A stretch of 64,000 bases of DNA from Balanoglossus misakiensis. Lineage: Eukaryota > Hemichordata. Shown here piece after piece: positions 31,882 through 45,306 of the stretch. The position numbers and the translations under genes were made by a program. The notes beneath the pieces were generated by a model. It was not told the DNA's origin. It did no database searches and saw only the letters and a list, made by a program, of their open reading frames with translations. The DNA is taken from the NCBI GenBank assembly GCA_040954595.2, contig CM082577.2:13702001-13766000 (forward strand), in the 5' to 3' direction. How positions within the stretch are numbered: the first letter of the stretch is position 1; the number at the start of each line of letters is the position of its first letter.

Positions 31882-33429
31882 ATAATAATAATAATTAAAT
31901 AAAGAATTATATAAAAATAATAATTTTAATAATAATAGGTCCGATTTCCACAAAAAATTCACCACAGGGGTATTTTGGCTCAAAAAGAACAAAAATGATA
32001 TCCATTTAGTGATCGCATGTTTCTATGGCAACCATTTTGGGGCTGAAATTATGCTTTTTGTGCTAAGAGAGGGTATCACAAGTCAATTTAAATAATAATA
32101 GCTTGGATTTGAACACAAAATCACACTGGCAGTATTTTTGGTCACAAAGAAAACATTTGGGGTTTATTTTCCGAATGCACATTTATAAGTTGGTGAAATT
32201 TGACTTTTCTTTCAAGACAGAGGAACTGCGCATGTGCAGAACAACTGGCAATGCAGCCTGCTGATTTCCACAATTTAACTACAAAAAATCACAAGATACA
32301 ATATAGTAGTATCGCTGGGGAATCCAATCAATCGATTGTTCATGCATATTTCCTGACTGTCGACCAGTTTTAAAACATAAATCCATTGGTATTGCATAAT
32401 CGTTTACCGTCTATTTGTTGTTGTATGGTTAGCGAAGGAAGGCAGTTACAGGACACACTCGTAGAAGTACACACTCTTTGAGTGTTGACGGCGAGTCTGT
32501 TAAATTTGGCAGTTCAGCGTGACTTTAACACTAAATAAACAACTAGCAGAAAAGTCTTCAAACTTCTAAATTTCTGGAAATGTTTTATTTGGTATGGTTA
32601 TGAAACAATTTTCGTTTATGAAGAATCAAATCTCAGCGACGCATGATAGCTTCTGATGAATGCGAAGACCCGTCAGCTGACACGCAAATTACAGTCAAAA
32701 CATAAAATTCAACATTGAAAACGGAACCGCGAGATGCCTCGTGTGTCTATCCTGTCACCTCGTCTGAGAAAACAATAAAATTCCCGAGAAATAATAACAC
32801 GAAATCCAAAGTATCGTGATAACATTTCTTCATTTCTCCGATTCTATTTGGCTGCCGTGTAAACATTGCGTCCGTTTGACACCGACACAAACGTAGCATA
32901 ACTCAGAGGTCAATACTTCGATTAAAAACAATGATTTTAACACTAACCTTCCTGTTCCAGGATATCTGCGGTTACTATGGCGCTCAAATCTTACGATATG
33001 TGCAATTCTAAAGCCAAGTGGGGTATTATTCCTGTCGTTTTAGCCACGAAAACTGGGCAGACAACACGACGCGAAACAGCTCGTTCACACTCAGTTGACA
33101 TCGCGTGATTTCAGAGCGCGCGCAAACATACGAAAAATTGCTACAATGTTGTACGTAAATAAACTTGCGTTGGGTTTCGAGTGAAGTTTTTTACCTCACC
33201 AGCTGACTCACCGGGTAACAAGGTTTTAAATAGTGTTAACAATACCCGTGGTCTTTTTGTGAATATGTAGAAAATCTCCAGCGAAAGCGTTGAAACGTCG
33301 GCAATTTTAGATATAGGCCACTTTGAAAAATTATGTCTTTAGCGCTAAATTATGAATCTGAAGAATCAGGAATGATTGTACATGAAATTGATAAATTGTT
33401 TATATAATTCTTTAAACCCCTTAACTGGT
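31882..33429 (-). repeat. 1.55-kb repeat, copy 2
   Basis: The reverse complement of 16721-18262, from an ATT-rich tail at 31882 to CCCCTTAACTGGT at 33429. Directly abuts copy 3. Confidence 0.85.
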
Positions 33430-35019
33430 AATAATAATTAAATAAAGAATTATATAAAAATAATAATTTTAATAATAATAGGTCCGATTTCCACAAAAAT
33501 TTCACCATAGGGGTATCTTGGCTCAATAAGAACAAAAATGATATCCGTTTAGTGATCACATGTTTCTATGGCAACCATTTTGGGGCTGAAATTATGCTTT
33601 TTGTGCTAAGAGAGGGTATCACAAGTCAATTTACATAATAATTGGTTGGATTTGAACACAAAATCACACTGGCAGTATTTTTGTTCACAAAGAAAACATT
33701 TGGGGTTTATTTTCCGAATGCACAATAATAAGTTGGTGAAATTTGACTTTTCTTTCAAGACAGAGGAACTGCGCATGTGCAGAAAAACTGGCAATGCAGC
33801 CTGCCGATTTCCACAGTGTAACTACAAAAAAAATACAAGATACAATAGTAAAGTTAAGGAATCCAATCAATCGATTGTTCATGCATTTCCAGACTGTCGA
33901 CCAGTTTTAAAACATAAATTCTTTGGTATTGCATAAACGTTTACCGTCTATTTGTTGTTGTATGACATGGGTTATTGAAGGAAGGCAGTTACAGGACACA
34001 CTCGTAGAAGTACACTGTTTGAGTATTGACAGCGAGTCTGTGTTAAATTTGGCAGTTCAGCGTGACTTCAACACTAAATAGACTACTAGCAGAAAAGTCT
34101 GCAAACTTCTAAATTTCTGGAAATGTTTTATTTGGTATGGTTATGAAATAATTTTCGTCTATGAAGAATCAAATCTCAGCGACGCACGATAGCTTCTGAT
34201 GAATGCGAAGACCTGTCAGCTGACACGCAAATACAGCCAAAACATAAAATTCAACATTGAAAACGGAACCGCGAGATGCCTCGTGTGTCTGTCCTGTCAC
34301 CTCGTCTGAGAAAACAATAACATTCCCGAGAAATAATAACACGAAATCCAAAATATCGTGATAATATTTCTTCATTTCTCTGATTCTATTTGGCTGCCTT
34401 GTATTGTAAACATTGCGTCCGTTTGACACCGACACAAACGTAGCATAACTCAGAGGTCAATACTTTGATTAAAAACAATAATTTTAACACTAACCTTCCT
34501 GTTCCACGATATCTGCGGTTTCTATGGCGCTCAAATCTCATGATATGTGCAATTCTAAAGCCAAGTGGGGTATTATTCCTGTCGTTTTAGCCACGAAAAC
34601 TGGGCAGACGACACGACGCGAAACAGCTCGTTCACACTCAGTTGACATCGCGTGATTCCAGAGCGCGCGCAAACATACGAAAAATTGCTACAATGTTGTA
34701 CGTAAATAAACTCGGTCTCCAACTCGTGTTGGGTTTCGAGCGAAGTTTTGTACCTCAGATCTGTCGTACACACGCCACCAGACTCACCGGGTAACAATGT
34801 TTTAAATAGTGTTTAACAATACCCGAGGTCTTTTTGTGAATATTAGGTAGAAAATCTCCAACCGAAAGCGTTGAAACGTCGTCTGCAATTTTAGATACAT
34901 AGGCCACTTTGAAAAATGTTGTCTTTATGAATCTGAAGTATCACGAATGATTGTACAGGAAATCCACCCGTGCTTATTAAATTGATAGATTGTTTATATA
35001 ATTCTTTAAACCCCTTAAC

Positions 35020-35023
<4 letters not shown>
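33430..35023 (-). repeat. 1.55-kb repeat, copy 3
   Basis: Head-to-tail with copy 2 and the same orientation. It repeats all landmarks, including GGTCCGATTTCCACAAAAA, GCGCATGTGCAGAA and AACAGCTCGTTCACACTCAG. It ends CCCCTTAACTGGT against the (AAT)n tract at 35024-35080. Confidence 0.85.
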
Positions 35024-35079
<56 letters not shown>

Positions 35080-35080
35080 G
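35024..35080. repeat. (AAT)n microsatellite
   Basis: About 19 AAT triplets at the junction of the 1.55-kb repeat and the 3' end of the non-LTR ORF2 region. Confidence 0.95.
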
Positions 35081-35297
35081 TGTATTTCCCTTATTCTGAT
35101 ACAAATAAACAATATTAACAAAGGAATGAAGAATACAATAGGTATAAGATGGGAGGGGACTAGAAAATAGTGTAACACTAGTCGAGTCCAGTCCCCCATA
35201 CAACATACAATTGCAGAATTATATACAGGGCGATACTAATGCGAGTTTGTACATGAAAAACCAAATTCAGTTTGTTTTCCTTCTGAAAATACAGCAG

Positions 35298-38176
35298 TCA
35301 AATGGATAAATAATACTTTTTCAATTCTTTTTTAAAGCATGACTTTGATGAGACAGATTTGATATGTTGCGGAAGTTGATTCCATATTTGAGCACCATAA
35401 TATTTCACTGTATGTTGACCCACATTTGTGGCGTATTTTGGAACCAGAAGATTCCCTTTTTCTTTTGACCTTGTTGGATAAATGTGTTCAATATTAACGA
35501 AGTACTGTGGAATTGTTAGTGGGAAGTTTTCATGAATACAATCATTAACAAATAGTGCTACTTGATACTCATGTTGCCTATATATATCCAATATTCCCAG
35601 TCTATTAAATAATGGAGGTGTGTGTTCGAGTCTCTCTGAGTGTGTGAGTGTACGTATTACTCATTTTTGAGTAACATGTATTGGCTTCAAATGGGATTTA
35701 TAAACATTTCCCCAAACTTCTAAAGCATACAATATATGAGGCAAGATGAAACAGTTGTAAAGTAATAACAAGATAATTTTGGGAACAATGTATTTCATGG
35801 TATAAAGTATGCCTGCCTTTTGGCTAACAGTTCTATTGATTTTAGCTATATGTTCTTTCCAGGTAAGCCTATTGTCTAGGACAGTCCCAATGTACGTTGT
35901 GGATTGTACTTCACAAATAAGCTCTCCCTTTATGTAAAGTGATCCCTGGAAATGACTGGAGTATTTTTACCCCGAAAAATTATATATTCAGTCTTCTTAG
36001 TATTTATAGTCAATTTGTTGGTGTTACACCAGTCAACAATGTAATTCAATTGACCATTTACTTGTTCCAGGTCAATAATAGCATGAGAGTCAAAAGAGTG
36101 AAACAAACTTGTATCATCTGCAAATAAACGTGTATCAAAGAAGTTTGTTGAATTTGCAATATCATTTACATAGATCAAAAACAATGAAGGACCTAAAACC
36201 GACCCCTGAGGAACACCACATGTTATTGGTATGTTCGTAGACTCTATGCCATTTGCTGTAGTATACTGTTTTCTATTACATAAATAGTTTCCAAAAAGGT
36301 CCAAAGTAATTCCCCGAATTCCATATGCATGTAGTTTACTGATTAAAATTTCATGGTTTACTGTATCAAAGGCTTTTTTTTAAATCTAGGAATATCCCAA
36401 TAACAGTGTTCCCAGAGTCGATTTCTTCGGATATTTTTTTGGACTAGATCTACAATAGCAAGTTTTGTGCTATACTTCTCTCGAAACCCATACTGATGAC
36501 AGTACAATAAATCAAAATTATTTAAATAACAAACTAATTGCCTGTTAATTATTTTTTCAAAAACTTTACTAAACTGCGGCAACACAGAAACTGGTCTATA
36601 ATTTCCTGGGTCAGACGTTTCACCTTTCTTAAAGACTGGAGTTACCTTTGCAATTTTCAACTCATCTGGGAAGACTCCAGTGGAAAGTGTTAAATTAATT
36701 AAGTATGTCAGTGGTTTTGAGATGTAATCTTTAGCATAGAGAATAAGTTTTGGGCTAATTTGATCAATCCCCACAGCTTTATTTTTATCCAAACTATTTA
36801 AAATATCTAAAACTTCCTCATTAGTTACACCACGAAGAAAAAGTGAATTTGGTGGAATGTTAGATAAGTACTTTTTGTGGTTTCCAGTATAGCTGATATC
36901 TTGTGCTAACTTTTCCCCAACTGAAATGAAATATTTATTGAACTCATCAATTATGGAACGCTGGTCAGTAACATTAATGGTGGCACCAGAATCTTGGGAA
37001 TAAATTTCCAAATTATTGGGCAAAGCCATTTTCTTTTTCCCCTTGACTAAAATATCATTGACAACTTCCCAAGTTTTATTAATATTTCCACAGTGTTTTT
37101 CAAACTGTTCAGAATAATAATTCTGTTTAGCCATCTTAAGGACATTTGTAAGAATATTACGATGAATTTTATATTTTGCTAGGACCACAGGGTTATACTT
37201 ACTTTTTAAGACCCTAGAAAATAATTTATGCTTTCGTTTAATTGACCTTTTGATACCTGTAGTTATCCAAGGTTTATTTGACTTCCTCTTAGGATTAATA
37301 CTTTTAGTAATAAGGGGGCATGTTTATTACAGATCCGTAAGAAAATATTTGAAAAGGATTTATATGCCTTATTCACATCATGAATGTTACACATTTCAGT
37401 CCAGTTTATGGAGCTAAGCTCATCTTGAAAAGCAAGGACATTTAATTTCGAGTAGTCCCTGAAGGTGACCCGTTCAGTTGGTTTAAAATAATTACTAAGA
37501 TTCTCAAAAATACCAAAAATAGGCAAATGGTCTGAGATGTCCACATCTATTGACCCTGAGGTAATAACTCTGGAACACATGTTAGTGTATAAGTGATCAA
37601 TTAGCGTACTAGAATTGGCAGTTACTCGGGTAGGTATTGTAATAAACTGTGTAAAATTTAGACATGATAAACAGTCGCTAAGTTTACTGCTCTCAGGCGT
37701 TTGTAAATTAAGTAAGTTAATGTTAAAATCCCCTATCAGAATACATCCTGTTCTGGCTTTAGTTATGTTAGCAACCGCCAATTCCAAACTATCTATAAAT
37801 TCCACAATATTTGAATTCGGTTGTCTATAAATTATACCAACTGTAAGGGAATCATTTCTATCCAAATTAATCTTCAGCCACAATGTCTCAGAATGGCAAA
37901 CATGTACATTTCCAATAACAGCTCAGGGATGAGTGTACATATGCTCCAACTCCCCCGCCTTTACAAGTTGTACGACAGTTTGTTTCCAATGAATAATGAC
38001 TTAAATTGAAAAGTTCTTTTATCTTCAACCTGCCACACTTCTGACAGTGCAATTATTTTTAGTTTACTCTGGATTAAGTACTCATAAAATAAATGGAGTT
38101 CTTGGAAGTTTTTCCTTAATGACCGAATATTTATATGAGAAATTGAAAAAGCCATCTCATGTTTACTCTCCATCAT
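35298..38176 (-). pseudogene. Non-LTR ORF2: endonuclease and reverse transcriptase, frameshifted
   Basis: Five consecutive minus-strand open pieces (38176-37961, 37883-37263, 37188-36358, 36304-35930, 35591-35298) together read as one APE endonuclease-RT protein. Endonuclease motifs: HINIRSL, ALSEVW, LIGDFNINLL and DISDHLPIF. RT motifs: [42 protein letters not shown] and FADDTSLF. C-terminus: YYGAQIWNQLPQHIKS. One frame break is in an A8 homopolymer at about 36376-36383, inside the LDLKKAFDT block. Not functional as it stands. Jockey/CR1-group affinity is inferred from motifs. Confidence 0.9.
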
Positions 38177-38293
38177 CTGACAAAACTCATAAGAGGAGTA
38201 GGCCTTACAATTGTCATATGTAATATTAATATCGTTATCTAGGCTAGCAGTAATGATGAGGTGATGAATAAATAATACTAAGCTTTACCAGTA

Positions 38294-39157
38294 TCACAAA
38301 ATCTTGTGTAGGTCCTCTTCATTGTTAATTATGATTGGCATTGACCCTTGTTGTTTACGAATATAGATACGTCCATTATGAGTCCACAAATAGTTATAGT
38401 TCAGAGTGTTACGCCGGTAATTTGCTTTTGCCATGAGAGTACGTTTCTTTTGGGTCAAGTTTTCATTGATGTATATGTGATTTCTACCTGCATATCCAAG
38501 CTTATCCGAAGTTGTACTTCTTATCTTCTTCCGATCTCTGTAAACTTTGTCCCGAGTCTTCCTGCTGTTGAATTTCACAAGTATTGGCCTGTTTGTTCGG
38601 TCTGTCTTCCCAATTCTGTGTGTGACTTCAATCTCTCTCTCTGATATGTCTGGATGGATTTCTTTTAAGACTTTCATTACAATTTCATCAGTATTTTCAT
38701 TTGACATCTGCGATATTCCCTGTATTTCTAGGTTTTCTCGCCTGCTATATTGGTTTTGTTCTTCTTGGTCTTTCTCCAGTATGCTCACTCGTTTCATCAG
38801 ATCTTCATTTGCTCTTCTTAGTTCTTTGTTTTCATTTTCAATCTTGCGCATTTGCTCACATGATTCTTCAAGCATTTTGTTGAAGAAGTCCATAGACGTT
38901 GTTATTGTCTTCTGTGATTCTTTGATTTCACGCACAGATTCCAGGAGACTTGGTAAACAGCTCAGCCGTTTTGTAATTTCTTGGAGTTGCCTATCCGTAG
39001 ACTCTAGCACCTCACTGCTCTCGCGAACTTGTCCTGTTTTCGGAGGAGTTTCCATTTCGAATTTACGTTTCTTTTTGCATGGTTTGCATAGCGGCACATC
39101 ATTTTGGGTAAGGCTTACATACCGTGTTTCACCACAGTCCGCACACGTCTTAGGCAT
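38294..39157 (-). CDS. Non-LTR ORF1 protein (zinc ribbon, coiled coil, nucleic-acid-binding C-terminus)
   Basis: Intact 287-codon frame. The N-terminus has two Cys pairs (CADCGETRYV and CKPCKKKRKF), a zinc-ribbon-like pattern. Residues about 45-130 form a coiled coil (MRKIENENKELRRANEDLMK). The C-terminal half (YSRRENLEIQGISQMSNENT, then EVTHRIGKTDRTNRPILVKF) resembles the RRM-like and C-terminal domains of L1-type ORF1 proteins, which bind element RNA. It lies immediately 5' of ORF2 and is unbroken although ORF2 is decayed. Confidence 0.85.
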   Translation of the reverse strand: MPKTCADCGETRYVSLTQNDVPLCKPCKKKRKFEMETPPKTGQVRESSEVLESTDRQLQEITKRLSCLPSLLESVREIKESQKTITTSMDFFNKMLEESCEQMRKIENENKELRRANEDLMKRVSILEKDQEEQNQYSRRENLEIQGISQMSNENTDEIVMKVLKEIHPDISEREIEVTHRIGKTDRTNRPILVKFNSRKTRDKVYRDRKKIRSTTSDKLGYAGRNHIYINENLTQKKRTLMAKANYRRNTLNYNYLWTHNGRIYIRKQQGSMPIIINNEEDLHKIL

Positions 39158-40534
39158 GGTTGCTTGCTAAGCGTGTTTTCCGTTGTAACAGGTGCTGGAG
39201 ATAATATGTAAATCCCGCAAGACAATGGCTCGTTGAACTGTTCAGCAGCAGAACATGCTCGGTGATTTTCAATGTTCTGTGTTTCATGGACACGATGCAA
39301 AATTACAAAAAACAATCATCTGGCATGACTCCGGACGTCTACATAACAGCTCTTGTAAATTTTCAGTTAGAACTAACCTGGTTTGAAGTGGAAAATTTTC
39401 GTTCTAACGGAGACGATGTGTCAGCACAAACACCTCGCCTTGCAGCGCCCTCACCTCGTCATGGTGCCAGTAGCAGAAGTTCGCAAATACGCGCCATTTC
39501 TATGAACTTACCTATTTTCTTCAGGAACTGACTCGCCCAAACCTTACTTTGTCCACTGCAGGGGAATGTGTATGTGTTCAGGTGTGCCGTACGCTCGAAT
39601 GTGTCATATGCTAATTTTTATTGCTTTCGTTTTCGTCTTTTGTAGTGAGGCGGATATGACGGGAAGGGGTGATACAACTATTGAACAGGGGCGATCTTGT
39701 CCACACTGAGAGTAAAAGTGGGCTAAATACGAAAGAAGAAAAACATGTAGAGTAAGTAAATGAATATTGAAGTGATACAAGCCACAATTCGACCCGGTCT
39801 GTACTATACAAGAAGTAGTAAAACTGAGTTAAGATACTATCGTAAGAAAGACAGTTGCCTGCGAATGATGTTATGGTCAAATCATCATTCTCCTGGGGCA
39901 TGAATGGCCTAGGGTTAGTAATGCGTGAAGACAAGTCACCCGCGACTCCGAAATTATATACCGAGACCTTTTCTTTGGATTAGGTCTATATTTTTTTCGC
40001 CACCTGGATTTTGGAGAGAAAAATATCATTATGTCATTTTCATGCACTCGCCGAACACGACAAAAAATCAACCTCTACTTTCCTGTTTTCTTATAAAAAG
40101 CAACACACGTGATTTAGGCCTATGTGTGTCGGGTTCTTGTTTTTGGTAGCGTCGCCGCCAATCTTTATGTTTGCATTGTCTAATATAATGTGCCCTCGGT
40201 TCTGTGTGTTTGAGGTCACAAACGCACGTACTGGGGATCACACAGGCGCCTATTACAGATGCATTAGACAAAGCAGACATTGTGGTAGTCACTCCCCAAA
40301 GACCCGCCTTTACGCTGCCGATAACAAGAACACAACAGATAAATATGTTTTTGCTTTTCATAAGAAATGGTATTTTCCTTTTGATAACTGCACACCATGG
40401 TCCTGGAAATTCTTAAGTCAGGCAATTCAAAATTATTTCAAAAAGTGAAATGGCTGTTTGTAGTAATTACATGCACTTATACAGTAATCGATTAAATTTC
40501 CTTTTTGATATCAAATTTAGCAGAGAACAGTCAG

Positions 40535-40994
40535 AGAACAGTGATCCACGGAGACACGTATCTGATTCACACTCATTTATTGCTGAGAATTACTCCAGTA
40601 CATCAAATATGCCCAGTAATGAATATATGCGAGGAAGGGAACGAGCTCAGTAGCCTGAGGTACTCCCATCTCTCGTTAGATTCTACCTACAACTTTGAAA
40701 ACAAAATTCTTATAATTACTTTTTTCAAGACGTGATTAAACATGTAAAATATCACAAAAACAATGGGTTACAATTGCATTGGGCATCAATTCAACTATAT
40801 ACGTACCAATTTACATAAAGCGTTATATAGCAAAGTCAGTTCGATGATGAGTGACAACCAGAGGAGTCAGTTAAACACCAGCTCTCCCCATCTACTTCAA
40901 ATACATAAATCAAATACTATCAAACATTGAAATTCCCTAGCTCTGGATTATTTGACCTTTAAAATAATATTTGACTTTTATACAGATTGAAACA
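40535..40994 (-). repeat. Fossil solo LTR, module B
   Basis: Orthologous to the LTR at 28066-28525. The end has decayed from CAGATCGTAACA to CAGATTGAAACA. Confidence 0.75.
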
Positions 40995-41054
40995 CAATAC
41001 ATGAAATGTATGCGATGAATCAAGATGCATATACGCGATATATTGAGTCAGCTT

Positions 41055-41190
41055 CATCATCATTGTCGTCGTCGTCGTCGTCGTCATCATGATTTCATCA
41101 TCATCATCATCATCGTCATCATCACCATCTTCTTCTTCAGAAACGTCGCCGCCTTCAACATCATCATCATCATCGTCGTCGTCGTTCTAT
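41055..41190. repeat. (TCA)n/(TCG)n tract, module B
   Basis: Same position as in the other units; the shortest TCA run of the five. Confidence 0.9.
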
Positions 41191-41412
41191 TGGTTTCATT
41201 GTCTTTACATTTAAATGTCTTGTGTGATATCAATGTTAGTATGCTTTCTCAATTAGTTTGCAAGAGTACCAGTGGAGACATTTCACTAAAATCATGCAAG
41301 TGCATTTATAAAAGTATATGGGGTTAATAACCACATGAAAAGAAAACATGCTGTTTTACATTTGAGTAATATGCCCGATGTCGATTACTATTCATGACAT
41401 TTCCCTTAAATA

Positions 41413-42623
41413 TTAGGGAGAATCATCTTTGCCATCCGAACACGTTTCTGTGTGCGCATCCGGTCCCTTTTCCTGCGGTTCCCTTTTACGTTGGGGTGGA
41501 GGCTGCAAATAGTGGAAGTTATCAACATTTACTACAATAAGCACACAAAGCAGAGTACAAATCAATTTGCATTTGCGTGTAACCAAGGTAGGAGGTCAGA
41601 CGGAAGGAAGAGTTCACCAAAAGAGGGCGCATCGCGCGAGCACAGTGTATTGAAAGGATAAAGGTTAGAATCGTTAATGGTAAGTGAAAGGCAGAAGAAG
41701 AATAAAAGGCTGACCGACAATTTTTTCCATCAAATCCCTCAATGAATCCCTGTGCCGAGACGAAGGATTATAAAATCGATGATTTCTGCCAAGGCGGCCC
41801 AGACATTGATTGGGATCTAAATAAAGTTGGCTTTCACTTTCACTTTTGCTGGTTATGCAAATGCATTGATTTATTCTGAGGATTTAGTCAGTTAGTCAAC
41901 ATTGCCCCTGATAGTAGATAATTATTTACATTGGCACAGGAGAGAAAAATCACGAAGTTTGCGGATAGGTTTCAATATGTGTACAATAGAGATTATCAGT
42001 TGTTAAATGGAAACCATTGTCTTTCTTCAACCCCTGATTCTCTCAAATGTTTTTGACATCAAATGTTTATGTTCTGCAAAGCCCTTGTTTTCCATTGATT
42101 GTTTTTGTCAAGTTAATCCTTTTGCTTTTAGATAAATCTGGTCGATCAAGAAGGAACGCCTTTAAGATGGTCACAGGACAGAAAACGAAATGTATGAATG
42201 GCTGGGCCGCCTGTGATTTTTATCGATAAAATACCTCAATCTTTTCCTTATCCTAATTCGACGGACGATAACTTGTTGAATTTCGTACTCTTGCTATAGG
42301 CGGCTGAAGAAATTTATAAATACATCATGAAAATTATGCATAAAATAGCAAAATAGCAGTTATTGGGGCTTTAAAGGCCCGAGCTTAGGCACTCCTTCCA
42401 CTTATTCTTTTTTCTACGTTTATGATCATTGCTTACCAAAATACCGAGAGGTGAACTAAAATTGCCAATCTATGCAAGATTGAAATCTTACCGGCTGGGC
42501 TAAAACTGGTACGCCGCATTTTAGAACTTGGTCAGTTTGCAAGTGTGTACTTGCATTAAGTCGTTCTATTGGAACATGTAATATTGGTTCAGGATTTTCT
42601 TCCTTTCCACACGTGTTGTCCAT
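41413..42623 (-). CDS. Module B candidate two-exon gene
   Basis: Exon 1 is 42623-42492 (44 codons): MDNTCGKEENPEPILHVPIE, then a Thr/Gln-rich middle and KCGVPVLAQP at CCG|GTAAGA, phase 0. Terminal exon 41502-41413 follows a CTATTTGCAG acceptor, also phase 0: PPPQRKREPQEKGPDAHTET then CSDGKDDSP and TAA. Direct splicing gives 73 hydrophilic residues, rich in Pro, Glu and Lys. The middle cassette of exon 1 is unrelated to that of A. An 11-bp loss at about 41597 breaks a further open stretch (APSFGELFLPSD) that A, C and E keep, so that stretch may not be an exon. Function unknown. Confidence 0.4.
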
Positions 42624-43599
42624 TTTCTGTTGATCAAATGTCGTAGAGACAGATAAATATGTTAAACAATGAATGGAATGGGCAAGTGTATGCATTCAAT
42701 TTTCACCAAATGCAACATAACAACTCTATAGCAGGCCTCCCTTTGTAGAAGTGCGTTGATCTGAGTCAAAACAGTCTCCAACTTGTCTCAGGTTTTTGGC
42801 AATGCGAGATGATACTAGTCCTAAAGATAGCCTAGAATTAGGTATGTGCATATTGGGTATGTGCACGAATAATTGGGTAAATGTTACGATCTTGAACACC
42901 GAAAACAAAGAAATGTTGGTCTGGTCTTATAAAAAAATACCGTATTGGGGTCGTTAAAGTCGTGTCAACCAAAACGACACAACAATTAACGGAACCTTGC
43001 ACTAGCCACTGGCGCTTGACATATTGCTTAGTTCGTATGCCATTATTATGAAAAAATAATATAACGCCACCTGAATTGAACGCATGCGCATAGTCTTAAC
43101 TTTTAGCTGTACGCGTCCTTGGCCGGTGCAGAGGTTACGCTCTCCTGCTTTCTCTTTTTATTGTGACCATGTGGAATCGCGACCAAGGCCATTGTGCAAA
43201 CTATATACTAATAATGTTCATTTCTCTTTTGAAATATTATTATAGTATACCATGCTACCATCCGCCATTCTGATGGGGTTAAACCACAGTCGACCTCGCG
43301 TGCGGTTAAAGCCAAATAAATAAAAGAAAAACACTGTTGAACGTACGAATGTTTCATTTTGGAACTGCTTTGTTGGAATATTTGGCACTTTGCCTGTCTT
43401 GTCACTTTTGTCGCCTGTTTCATGTTTAATGCTCTTGTTTTAACCCCCGCCTCAGTCGTATGCACTTGGTTTGGGTACGTACAATCGCTCGATATAGCAC
43501 TCGCCTAACGGCTTGTGCTATGTGTCTCAAATTGTAAGCAAGTCTCGTGTATACCCGCCCGCGGTAGGGGTTGTTGTTTAAAGATATGAACAATGCAAT

Positions 43600-43809
43600 A
43601 TGTCAGGCACCTGTGGCACAAGTCAAGGTAAAAAAAAACTAATAATGGCGGTTCGTGGAATATTACTCTGCAGCAATCGACTTTTATCCCTCCAGACTTC
43701 GGTATCACTTAGAAAGGAACGTATGGAACGAAAATCACGAATATCTGTGGAGCAAATTGGCGAAGAACATCATTTATGTGCCCCGGCTGCGATTGTAGGT
43801 TGGAAGTAA
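43600..43809 (+). other. Short open frame between modules B and C, not assigned
   Basis: Starts MSGTCGTSQ immediately before a CAAG|GTAAAA donor-like site and contains RKERMERKSRISVEQIGEE. A fragment of the same DNA (GGAACGTATGGAACGAAAAT) reappears at 52377 in module D at a deletion joint. There is no family similarity I can name; it may be non-coding. Confidence 0.15.
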
Positions 43810-45306
43810 AATCCGCATTATGCATGCAAATTAGTTACCCAATGTCCTGTCTTACCAGTTGCTAATCAAAAATGCAGACTATCGAGTTTCTCATCAATAA
43901 GCGCCTGCTTATAACTTCATCAGCAACGCTTCGACGGATGAAGTTGATTCTAACGTAAAAACCAGTGACCCAGAACTGCATACCCAGTAGGCGCTCGCGC
44001 ATGTCGCTAGCCAAGCTGTAAATTGAGTGTTTGGCCTCATACGCCAGTATAGGACAAATGTGGCCGTTTTAGTACTTTTCCCCCACACAGAAACTGACCA
44101 GGTTGGATCAATCTGACTCTGATTATCAGCAAATCCCGAGTTGATCAGTATGAAGGTAAACTTGCAGAGTATGGCCTATTTCGGACAAAACGGCCGTACA
44201 CACCACGTCCTAATCTGAGTTGGGAAAAGTTGTCATGGTGCCGGTAGCAGAAGTTCGCAAATACGCGCCATTTCTATGAACTTACCTATTTTCTTCAGGA
44301 ACTGACTCGTCCAAGCCCTACTTTATCGACTGCAGGGGAATGTGTATGTATTCAGGTGTGCCGTACGCTCGAATGTGTCATATGCTAATTTTTATTGCTT
44401 TCGTTTTCGTCTTTTGTAGTGAGGCGGATATGACGGGAAGGGGTGATACAACTATTGAACAGGGGCGATCTTGTCCACACGGAGAGTAAAAGTGGGCTAA
44501 ATACGAAAGAAGAAATACATGTAGAGTAAGTAAATGAATATTGAAGTGATACAAGTCACAATTCGACCTGGTCTGTACTATACAAGAAGTAGTAAAACTG
44601 AGTCAAGATACTGTCGTAAGAAACACAGTTGCCTGCGAATGATGTTATGGTCAAATCATCATTCTCCTGGGGCATGAATGGCCTAGGGTTAGTAATGCGT
44701 GAAGACAAGTCACCCGCGACTCCGAAATTATATACCGAGACCTTTTCTATGGATTAGGTCTATATTTTTTTCGCCACCTGGATTTTGGAGAGAAAAATAT
44801 CATTATGTCATTTTCATGCACTCGCCGAACACGACAAAAAATCAACCTCTACTTTCCTGTTTTCTTATAAAAAGCAACCTACGTGATTTAGGCCTATGTG
44901 TGTTGGGTTCTTGTTTTTGGTAGCGTCGCCGCCAATCTTTATGTTTGCATTGTCTAATATAATGTGCCCTCGGTTCTGTGTGTTTGAGGTCACAAACGCA
45001 CGTACTGGGGATCACAGAGCCGTATATAACACGTGTTAGACAAAGCAGATATTGTGGTAGTCAATCCACAAAGACCCACTTTTACGCTGCCGATAACAAG
45101 AACACAACAGATAAATATGTTTTTGCTTTTCATAAGAAAGGGTATTTTCCTTTTGATAACTGCACACCATGGTCCTGGAAATTCTTAAGTCAGGCAATTC
45201 AAAATTATTTCAAAAAGTGAAATGGCTGTTTGTAGTAATTACATGCACTTATACAGTAATCGATTAAATTTCCTTTTTGATATCAAATTTAGCAGAGAAC
45301 AGTCAG

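Larger units (their letters stand above)
31882..39457 (-). mobile_element. 7.6-kb non-LTR retroelement block inserted between modules A and B (TSD GTCAT)
   Basis: GTCAT at 31877-31881 and 39458-39462 flanks the block, and the flanks rejoin to the uninterrupted module sequence AAAAGTTGTCATGGTG seen in C and D. On the minus strand it begins GAGGTGAGGGCGCTGC, then 5'UTR, ORF1 (39157-38294), a decayed ORF2 (about 38176-35298), (ATT)n, two tandem 1.55-kb repeats, and an ATT-rich end at 31882. The two repeats may be separate later insertions into the tail or a long 3' region. Confidence 0.8.
39459..44231. repeat. Tandem module B
   Basis: 4.77 kb from GTCATGGTGCCAGTAG to the same point in C. It has all the module landmarks. 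Its upstream section (42650-43800) is of the E type, with ACGCCACCTGAATTGAACGC and GGAATCGCGACCAAGGCC blocks, and differs from that in A and C. Confidence 0.85.

Noticed and set aside
38547-39170. 207-codon plus-strand frame
   Set aside because: A shadow of the non-LTR ORF1 on the minus strand, whose coiled coil gives a long Ser/Phe-rich antisense frame.
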